DNA from: an uncultured Eubacteriales bacterium
GTDB lineage: Bacteria > Bacillota > Clostridia > Oscillospirales > CAG-272
Length of the DNA stretch: 5,617 nucleotides
Assembly (NCBI GenBank): GCA_900321265.1
Contig: ONVJ01000096.1
Coordinates: 1 to 5,617, forward strand
Direction: 5' to 3'
In this document: piece after piece, positions 1 through 5,111 of the stretch
Numbering within the stretch: the stretch's first letter is position 1
Layout of the letters: the number at the start of each line of letters is the position of its first letter
Position numbers and translations under genes: made by a program
Notes under the pieces: model-generated
The model's input: the letters and a program-made list of their open reading frames with translations, nothing else
Databases searched by the model: none
What the model was told of the DNA's origin: nothing

Positions 1-1
1 A

Positions 2-178
2 GGCAAGGGAATGCCCCTCGGAGAGGGCGAGGCTCCTGTAAAGGACGTCAGGCGCCAGGCGATCGAAAAGGGGATCGTCATGATCGTCGAGAGCGAGACG
101 CTCAAGCCCGACGGCCCCGACGAGGCGCGGCGTTGCATCGAATTCCTCAAGGCCTGCGACGCGGAGGACGGAAACTGA
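2..178 (+). CDS. Probable sugar phosphate isomerase/epimerase, C-terminal fragment (5' end outside window)
   Basis: An open frame enters from the left edge and ends at TGA 176-178, leaving the last 58 residues of a protein. The visible tail contains GMPLGEGEAPVKDV, then IVMIVESETLKPDGPDEA and RRCIEFLKAC. This resembles the last beta strand and helix of xylose-isomerase-like TIM-barrel proteins (sugar phosphate isomerase/epimerase, AP_endonuc_2 fold), where a G-x-GE turn precedes a strand ending in V-E-S/Q and a final helix of the type 'EAKRCIEYLK'. In that family the barrel binds a divalent metal and isomerises or epimerises small sugars or inositols in the cytoplasm. The substrate cannot be judged from this piece. 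It runs toward the protease gene and is separated from it by a strong hairpin, so it belongs to a different transcription unit. The frame is secure; the family call is moderate because only the tail is visible. Confidence 0.6.
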   Translation, partial: GKGMPLGEGEAPVKDVRRQAIEKGIVMIVESETLKPDGPDEARRCIEFLKACDAEDGN

Positions 179-196
179 TTTCGTCTCAGTTAGAAT

Positions 197-231
197 ATTC
201 CGGCGGCGGTCAAAACGACCGCCGCCGGAAT
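197..231. terminator. Bidirectional terminator-like hairpin between convergent genes
   Basis: Positions 197-211 pair perfectly with 217-231: a 15-bp stem, mostly GC (core CCGGCGGCGGTC), closed by a 5-nt loop AAAAC. It sits 18 bp after the plus-strand stop at 178 and 22 bp after the minus-strand stop at 254, as expected for a shared terminator of converging genes. The flanking T tracts are poor in both directions (TTATTG on plus; only short A/T-rich sequence on minus). It is therefore an imperfect intrinsic terminator by the textbook pattern, though the stem is very stable and well placed. Confidence 0.75.
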
Positions 232-253
232 TATTGCAGATGAGTTTGTTTAA

Positions 254-2635
254 TCAGTTCATCTCGTCGGTCCAGAAGTGCTGGCCGTAGATGTCGGTGA
301 TGCGGTATGTGGCGCTGGTCTTGTTCGTCAGAGTGATGTCCTTCAGGGTGAGCGTCCCGTCGAAGACGATCTGTTCTCCGATGAAGTAGCTGTCCTGATA
401 CTCGCCCGAATAGCTGTAGTAGTCGGCGACGAAGTCTATCTTCGCGCCCTTCTCAAGTTCTGTGATGTCGATCGACTTAGCCACCGTCTCGGTCTCTTCG
501 GAGGCATATTCGTAGCTGACAGAGGTGATCTTTCCGCCCTTGCCTTTTTCGTATACCGCGATGAGATCGGCGCGTTCACCGTCGATCATTACCGGGATGC
601 GTCCGGTGATCGTGTAGCTGTCGCCTTCGGTGACCGTCGTCAGATGGTAGAAGGCGACCGGCTGCCCGTTGACCGAGGGCCACATGCCGTCGTATTCGGC
701 GATAAGGTCGTTGCCGTCGGTCTCAAAGACGCTGTCAAGGCCCATGTCGATATAGCCCTTGCCGTCGTCGACGAAGACGTTGAGCTCGATGTTGGAAACA
801 AGTTCCCACTTTTCGTCGGAGAGCCGGACAACTCTGCGTCCGCCGTCGTTTATGAAGACGAAGTCGGAGGCGTTGAGGGCGTTGGCCGAGACGAAGGAGG
901 ATGCCTTGCCTATATCAAGCAGCGACAGGAAGGAGGAGTTCGAGGAGGTCAGTCCGTCGATCGAGACGCCCGAGCCTCCGCCGACAAAGCTTCCGAGCAG
1001 ATTCGTGAGCAGGTTGCCGGTGATAGAGGGCGAGCCGTCGGTCAGGCTTCCGGTAAGCGCCGACAGAGGATTGCTTGTCCCTCCCGAGCTTACCTGTCCG
1101 GCGACCTCCATTCCGGCGAAGGTGGAGATGCACTTTGAGTACTCGCTGTCCATGCCGATGGCGGAGTAGGCGGTGACGGCGGAATCCACCTTTGAGACCT
1201 TCTTCAGCGGGAAGTAGATCGAGACACCGTAGGAATTCGTCATCGACGGGGAGGTGCGGTTGTATTTGACCGCGCTGAGTATCGCCTCCGAAAGTGCCTT
1301 GCCCTCCGAGGTGTTCATGCGGTCGGCGAGGTTGACGAGGTCGACCTGGTCGATCTGGCTGCTCACCGAGAACTCCCGCGTGCCGCTTCTGGCTTCGGAA
1401 ACCTCGGTGTATTTATCCGAATCGATCAGCTCGAGAGTCTTGCTCGCGAAGCTCTTCAGCGTATCGGGGAAGGTCGCCGAGAATTCGGCGAGGTCTATGA
1501 TCGAAAGCGTCGTCTTGGGAGAATCGAGCTTCTTTGCGCAGGTATCGGTGAAGTCGTCGGCGATCTTCTTGCCTATCTCGATCGATGAGACCGAGGTGTT
1601 GGCCGAGAGGTCGTTTAGCCAGCCGGTGTAATACCAGCCCAGACCCGGCTCGGTCTCCTCCGACGCGATGAGGTAGTCTGCGTAGTTCGAGAGCATCAGG
1701 GCGTTCTCCGCCGTCGCCATCAGGCAGGCGTCGAAGCCGATGATGTCGAATTTGACTCCCGCGTCCTTCAGAGCGGTGTTGATCCCCGCGAGGGACATCG
1801 ATCCCGATGAGGTGAAGCGCTGGTCGTATCCGTATCCGCTGAGCGAGCCGCCTCCGTGGTCCCAGAAGATGAGCATGTTGCGGTTCGCGGGATATTTTTC
1901 CGCACACCATTTTATGAATGATGTGAGGGTCGCAGGCTTCGTCATCGAGACGTTCCCGGCGTCGCTCTCAAGCCGTTCGATCGATCCGTGCTTAACCCGC
2001 CAGATCTGGTTTGTCGTATTGCTTATCTGAGTCGTCTTCCAGCCGGTGCAGCCGCCTGTATAGACGATGATCTGAAGCTTGTTGTTGTCAAGGGTCGCCG
2101 CAGCCATCTCGCCGAGATCTGCCGAGGCCATCCCGCTCTTTGATTCGAGGTCGGTCCCGCACATATAGACCATGACGGTGAAGCTGTCCTGACCGCCTCC
2201 CATGACAGAGGTGTATTTCGCGCGGGCGCCCGAGGCGACATTCGTGTTCAGCTTTCCGGTGTTGTCACCTCTCGTCCATCCGCCTTCATAGGTGGAGGAG
2301 GGAACGAAGGAGGAGAGAGTGCCGGTGTTCGTCGAGCACTTCTTAAATCCGCCGAAGACAGCGAACAGTATCACGGCGACGACCAGAATGATTATTATCG
2401 TTTTGGTCGATTTTCCTCCCAGCAGAAGCGAAAGGAGGCCTCCGAGGGCAGAAGAAGATGAGGATGAGGAGGATGCGCGCTGTCCGCCGCCGCTGCCGCT
2501 GCCGGTCCCCGGACGTCCTCCGTAACCGCCTCCGCCGCCGACCGGACCCTGGCCCAGTCCTTCGCCGCGTCTGCCTACCGATCCCGACTGTCCTGACGGA
2601 TCTCTTTCTCTCCCGGTTGGTTTCTTGTCAGACAT
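254..2635 (-). CDS. Membrane-anchored clostripain-family (C11) cysteine protease
   Basis: A 793-residue protein. Residues 1-63 are low complexity: Gly/Arg-rich, then a run of eight Ser at 55-62. A single hydrophobic helix at about 79-97 (TIIIILVVAVILFAVFGGF), preceded by KSTK, suggests a signal anchor with a short cytoplasmic tail and the rest outside. The peptidase C11 domain spans about 150-475. It opens with FTVMVYMCGTDLES (152-165), carries the catalytic His260 in LIFWDHGGG and the nucleophile Cys304 in GFDACLM, and continues with ASEETEPGLGWYYTGWL. Asp302, two residues before the Cys, matches the clostripain S1 Asp that favours Arg at P1 (family knowledge), so cleavage after basic residues is inferred. 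A Gly/Ser-rich linker (about 512-568) leads to a C-terminal domain (about 585-793) that I do not recognise. The ATG at 2635 has an AGGA 13 nt upstream, which is weak. The gene is probably the last of the ktrB-ktrA transcript. The physiological substrate is unknown. Confidence 0.9.
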   Translation of the reverse strand: MSDKKPTGRERDPSGQSGSVGRRGEGLGQGPVGGGGGYGGRPGTGSGSGGGQRASSSSSSSSALGGLLSLLLGGKSTKTIIIILVVAVILFAVFGGFKKCSTNTGTLSSFVPSSTYEGGWTRGDNTGKLNTNVASGARAKYTSVMGGGQDSFTVMVYMCGTDLESKSGMASADLGEMAAATLDNNKLQIIVYTGGCTGWKTTQISNTTNQIWRVKHGSIERLESDAGNVSMTKPATLTSFIKWCAEKYPANRNMLIFWDHGGGSLSGYGYDQRFTSSGSMSLAGINTALKDAGVKFDIIGFDACLMATAENALMLSNYADYLIASEETEPGLGWYYTGWLNDLSANTSVSSIEIGKKIADDFTDTCAKKLDSPKTTLSIIDLAEFSATFPDTLKSFASKTLELIDSDKYTEVSEARSGTREFSVSSQIDQVDLVNLADRMNTSEGKALSEAILSAVKYNRTSPSMTNSYGVSIYFPLKKVSKVDSAVTAYSAIGMDSEYSKCISTFAGMEVAGQVSSGGTSNPLSALTGSLTDGSPSITGNLLTNLLGSFVGGGSGVSIDGLTSSNSSFLSLLDIGKASSFVSANALNASDFVFINDGGRRVVRLSDEKWELVSNIELNVFVDDGKGYIDMGLDSVFETDGNDLIAEYDGMWPSVNGQPVAFYHLTTVTEGDSYTITGRIPVMIDGERADLIAVYEKGKGGKITSVSYEYASEETETVAKSIDITELEKGAKIDFVADYYSYSGEYQDSYFIGEQIVFDGTLTLKDITLTNKTSATYRITDIYGQHFWTDEMN

Positions 2636-2702
2636 GGTCTTTTTTGATTCCTGCCTTTCATTTCAAATGATTATTTCCGATGATGCGGGCGGAATGCCGC
2701 CT

Positions 2703-3440
2703 TCAGCGTTTTCCGCCTTTTTTCCCCGACTGCTTCTTTCGGGTGGCGGACAGCGGAACAAATTTCTTTTCCGCGCCGTCTCCGTTCAGCAGTCTGTCAA
2801 ACTCAAACAGTTTTTTCCTTGTTCCTACCGCGACGACGATAAGACCGGGCTCGATCAGATCAGACCCCTTTGCCAGTATGAAGTCTTCGTTCTTTATAAA
2901 CCCGATTATGTTGATATCAAAGCGGTTGCGCACGTCCATCTCCTCGAGCGTGAAGGGGGTTATGCCCTTTCCGACCGAGATCTGGACCATCGCGTAGTTT
3001 TCGGATACCTTATAATAGTCGAGAACACTGTCCGACATTATCTGATAGCCGAGGGAGACTGCGGAGGATTCCTCCGGGATTATTACCTCGTTCGCCCCCA
3101 GCGCCCTGAATACCTCGGCGTGATCCTCGTCGTCGGCTCTCACCGTGATCCTGCCTATCTTCAGCTTTTTTAGGTTTATAAGAGTAAGGACCGAGTTCTG
3201 AAGGTTGTTCCCGATGGCCACGACCGCGTGATCGATCGCCTCGGCGCCCAGCTTTCTGAGTGCGTCGATGTTCGTGGCGTCGGCGATTGCGCAGTGCGGG
3301 ATAAGATCGACCGCCTCTGCGACGATGTTGGGATTGAGGTCGATACCGATCACGTCGGCGCCGCCCGTCGAGAGGATCCTCGCGACGTTGAGTCCGAACC
3401 GTCCGAGTCCTATTACAATAAAGCTTTTATCTGTTTTCAT
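2703..3440 (-). CDS. ktrA: KtrA/TrkA-type RCK subunit of potassium uptake system
   Basis: A cytoplasmic regulatory subunit of a Ktr/Trk K+ transporter, 245 residues from the chosen start. An RCK_N (TrkA-N) Rossmann domain covers about 6-130: nucleotide-binding loop IGLGRFG (10-16), acidic Asp34 at the end of beta 2 (VIGID) for the ribose, and VVAIGNN (73-79). Glu123 in IIPEES aligns with the cation-site Glu125 of Bacillus subtilis KtrA (from memory). An RCK_C (TrkA-C) domain follows at about 138-218. KtrA forms an octameric ring under KtrB and gates it in response to ATP/ADP; RCK_C in this family can bind c-di-AMP. The frame also opens at ATG 3476 (257 aa) and ATG 3449. I chose ATG 3440 because GGA lies 8 nt upstream and the N-terminus then matches the family. 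The protein is longer than B. subtilis KtrA (222 aa) owing to a basic tail (234-245: RKKQSGKKGGKR). It follows ktrB by 66 bp. Confidence 0.92.
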   Translation of the reverse strand: MKTDKSFIVIGLGRFGLNVARILSTGGADVIGIDLNPNIVAEAVDLIPHCAIADATNIDALRKLGAEAIDHAVVAIGNNLQNSVLTLINLKKLKIGRITVRADDEDHAEVFRALGANEVIIPEESSAVSLGYQIMSDSVLDYYKVSENYAMVQISVGKGITPFTLEEMDVRNRFDINIIGFIKNEDFILAKGSDLIEPGLIVVAVGTRKKLFEFDRLLNGDGAEKKFVPLSATRKKQSGKKGGKR

Positions 3441-3506
3441 CTTTTTCATCCGCGCGGGTTCAGGGCATCCGCGCATGCCGCCGGTCTCTTGTATATCTGA
3501 TTTCGC

Positions 3507-4817
3507 TCAGCCGACCAGTATGTTTCCGTCGGGATATGTCACCGGATCGTCTCCTGCGGTCATCCAGTTGCGGTTGACCATGCTGATGACGGTAAGCGGT
3601 CCAAGTCTGCCTATGAACATGAGTATTATGATAACGATTCTCGATGCGGAGGAAAGGGAGGATGTGATTCCCATGGAAAGGCCTGTGGTAGAGAATGCCG
3701 AGACGACCTCGAAAAGGATCCTGTCAAGACCGAGCTCGGGCTGGATCGCCGACAGAACCAGTGTGCCGGTCGAGATTATCATTACAGCTACAGTGAGAAG
3801 CACGAAGGCCTTGAAGATGACCGATTCGGGGATGTTTCTGCCGAAAGCGTGAGTCTTTCTGTTTACCGCGTAGAAACAGACCGCAAGCAGTATGACGGCT
3901 ATCGTCGTCGTCTTGATCCCGCCTCCGGTGGAGCAGGGACAGGCGCCGGTCACCATCAGACCGATTACAACTGCGTATACCGCCGGTTTCTCCGAGAGCA
4001 CCGAGAGGTCGAGTGTCGAAAATCCGGCCGTCCTCGAGGTCACAGAGGTAAAGAAGGATTCAAGCCATCCGAAGCCGCCCAGCAGCTTGATCGCCAGAGT
4101 CCCGGTAATAATCAGGACCGCGGTGGATATCAGGCAGAGCTTTGTGTTGAGAGTGATATACTTGTTTTTGCGCTTCGATATCAGTTCGGATATGACCGGA
4201 AAGCCTATGCCCCCGGAGATTATCATGAAGGCGGTAGACAGGTTTACCGGAATATTGTCTCTCATGCTTTGCATGCTGTCGGAGCCGAAGATGTCGAAAC
4301 CGGCGTTGTTGTATGCCGAAACGGTATGGAAGGCGGCAAACTTCAGCGCTTTCAGCGGTTCGCCGGGGTATGTGAGGAGAAAGGCGCCGAAGTTCAGAAG
4401 AAGACCCGCGGACTGGATCACCAGCGCTATGCTGACGATCTTCATGACGAGCTTTGTGACGGTCCCGGCAGAATCCTGCCCGAGAGACTCGCGAAGCAGG
4501 AAGCGCTCGTATATACCTATCCTGCCGCCTATAACGGTAAAAACGAATACGGCGACAGTGATGATCGAAAGCCCGCCGATCTCCATCAGCAGGGCCATGA
4601 CCGTCTGGCCGAAGCCGGAAAGCTCGGCGGATATGTCGATCACCGAAAGGCCGGTGACGCATACCGCGCTGGTTGCGGAGAAGAGAGCCGTAAGCGGCTT
4701 TACCGGCTTTGCCGAAGCGGAGGAGACCGGCAGGAGGAGCAGAAGCGTTCCGACCGCGATCACGCCGGCGAATGACAGGATTATCGTCAGATAGGGGTGG
4801 GGCTTTCTCGGTCTCAA
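3507..4817 (-). CDS. ktrB: KtrB/TrkH-type potassium translocation subunit
   Basis: A polytopic membrane protein of 436 residues, close to the usual KtrB length of about 445. It has four M-P-M repeats typical of the SKT (TrkH/KtrB) superfamily. The selectivity-filter glycines are visible in each pore loop: Gly56 (CVTGLS), Gly173 (NNAGFD), Gly265 (RTAGFS) and Gly379 (STTGLS). The intramembrane gating loop of repeat 3 is TGACPCSTGGGIKTTT (290-305), and the conserved Arg of the fourth repeat is Arg403 in FIGRLGPLT. Family knowledge gives K+ uptake, commonly Na+-dependent, controlled by the KtrA ring. The start is TTG at 4817: an AGGAGG lies 8 nt upstream and no in-frame ATG is near. The gene is first in a leftward operon with ktrA directly after it, and a strong promoter lies about 35 bp upstream. 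The system could be named trkH/trkA in some annotations, but the single short RCK partner favours Ktr. Confidence 0.95.
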   Translation of the reverse strand: MRPRKPHPYLTIILSFAGVIAVGTLLLLLPVSSASAKPVKPLTALFSATSAVCVTGLSVIDISAELSGFGQTVMALLMEIGGLSIITVAVFVFTVIGGRIGIYERFLLRESLGQDSAGTVTKLVMKIVSIALVIQSAGLLLNFGAFLLTYPGEPLKALKFAAFHTVSAYNNAGFDIFGSDSMQSMRDNIPVNLSTAFMIISGGIGFPVISELISKRKNKYITLNTKLCLISTAVLIITGTLAIKLLGGFGWLESFFTSVTSRTAGFSTLDLSVLSEKPAVYAVVIGLMVTGACPCSTGGGIKTTTIAVILLAVCFYAVNRKTHAFGRNIPESVIFKAFVLLTVAVMIISTGTLVLSAIQPELGLDRILFEVVSAFSTTGLSMGITSSLSSASRIVIIILMFIGRLGPLTVISMVNRNWMTAGDDPVTYPDGNILVG

Positions 4818-4825
4818 TGCGATCT

Positions 4826-4831
4826 CCTCCT
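4826..4831 (-). promoter_or_regulatory. Strong ribosome binding site fixing the TTG start of ktrB
   Basis: On the minus strand this reads AGGAGG, a full anti-Shine-Dalgarno match, 8 nt upstream of TTG 4817. The ideal spacing is what makes TTG the start despite being a non-ATG codon. Confidence 0.85.
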
Positions 4832-4850
4832 TTTAACACTAATTTATTAT

Positions 4851-4879
4851 ATTTTATCACTCTTTATAAGAATTGTCAA
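4851..4879 (-). promoter_or_regulatory. Sigma-A/sigma-70 promoter of the ktrB-ktrA(-protease) operon
   Basis: On the minus strand, TTGACA (4879-4874) is followed by a 17-nt spacer and TAAAAT (4856-4851), a perfect -35 with a 5/6 -10. A second TATAAT overlaps at 4851-4846 but would give a 22-nt spacer, so TAAAAT is the better -10. Transcription would start near 4844, giving a leader of about 27 nt before the TTG start. That is too short for a c-di-AMP (ydaO) riboswitch. The surroundings are AT-rich, unlike the flanking genes. Confidence 0.85.
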
Positions 4880-4930
4880 TATTACTTGTTTCAGAGCCTT
4901 TTTGTCTGCCCGATTTTTTTGCGTTCGTAC

Positions 4931-4993
4931 GTTTCCCGCGGCGTCTGCCGTGACCTGACCATGCTTCGCGGTGAAAAGCGCCGCCGGGGGAAC
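4931..4993. other. GC-rich imperfect stem in the divergent spacer, function unknown
   Basis: Positions 4931-4943 can pair with 4982-4993 in 12 base pairs (one G-T wobble, one bulged G at 4938), enclosing a 38-nt loop. Inside the loop a further weak pairing is possible between the CCGTG near 4948 and the CGCGG near 4967. No T tract follows on either strand, so it is not an intrinsic terminator. It lies upstream of both divergent promoters, so neither operon would transcribe it. It could be chance, a DNA-level site or part of a small RNA. Confidence 0.3.
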
Positions 4994-5005
4994 CGTATCA
5001 ATTCT

Positions 5006-5018
5006 CTGATTCAATCAG
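5006..5018. repeat. Small perfect palindrome CTGATTCAATCAG, possible operator
   Basis: Two 6-bp arms (CTGATT/AATCAG) flank a single central base. It lies 31 bp upstream of the gpmI -35 box, a position compatible with an activator or other regulator site. No family motif is recognised, and a 13-bp palindrome can arise by chance. Confidence 0.3.
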
Positions 5019-5030
5019 CTTCAAACCTTA

Positions 5031-5068
5031 TTTTTGGCCTTCTTTCACCTTGACAAAAGAGCCAAAAA
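5031..5068. repeat. Inverted repeat enclosing the gpmI -35 element
   Basis: TTTTTGGC (5031-5038) matches GCCAAAAA (5061-5068), and after a 2-nt bulge (5039-5040) TCTTT (5041-5045) matches AAAGA (5056-5060). This gives 13 pairs around a 10-nt centre containing TTGACA. T tract before and A tract after the stem is the reverse of a terminator arrangement, so a protein-binding site over the promoter is the more natural reading. It is low-complexity A/T in part, so chance cannot be excluded. Confidence 0.35.
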
Positions 5069-5078
5069 AAAGTATAAT
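5050..5078 (+). promoter_or_regulatory. Consensus sigma-A/sigma-70 promoter of gpmI
   Basis: TTGACA (5050-5055), a 17-nt spacer and TATAAT (5073-5078) give a perfect match to both consensus hexamers with ideal spacing. The expected start point is near 5085, leaving a leader of about 27 nt before ATG 5112. This predicts strong constitutive expression, fitting a glycolytic gene, unless the overlapping inverted repeat binds a regulator. Confidence 0.9.
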
Positions 5079-5099
5079 AATCACGCTAAAAAAACAAAT

Positions 5100-5103
5100 G
5101 AGG
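5100..5103 (+). promoter_or_regulatory. Ribosome binding site of gpmI
   Basis: GAGG lies 8 nt upstream of ATG 5112. This selects that ATG over the upstream ATG at 5098, which has no Shine-Dalgarno sequence and opens only five codons. Confidence 0.7.
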
Positions 5104-5111
5104 TATCGCAG

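Noticed and set aside
278..1138. Long plus-strand open frame (286 codons) opposite the protease gene
   Set aside because: It is antisense to a clearly coding C11 protease. Its composition (Val/Asp/Arg-rich, no recognisable motif) is what GC-rich codon bias produces on the opposite strand, and it has no ribosome binding site that I can see.
2688..2701. Hairpin GGCGG-AATG-CCGCC after the ktrA stop as a terminator
   Set aside because: The stem is only 5 bp and is not followed by a T tract on the minus strand, so read-through into the protease gene is expected.
3464..3479. Short hairpin (GGCAT/ATGCC) over the most upstream ktrA ATG at 3476
   Set aside because: A 5-bp stem is weak, and that ATG is probably not the start since the residues it adds do not match the KtrA family. 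It only slightly supports the downstream start.
3849..4794. Two overlapping plus-strand open frames (about 300 codons each) opposite ktrB
   Set aside because: Both are shadows of the ktrB coding strand. KtrB filter and gate motifs are intact in the real frame, and the antisense products show no domain.
4818..4850. Riboswitch (c-di-AMP/ydaO type) in the ktrB leader
   Set aside because: The promoter leaves a leader of only about 27 nt, far too short for an aptamer, and no conserved aptamer sequence is visible.
4709..5053. Plus-strand frame of 114 codons running from inside ktrB into the spacer
   Set aside because: It crosses the ktrB start, its ribosome binding site and its promoter on the other strand, and shows no domain or plausible translation start.
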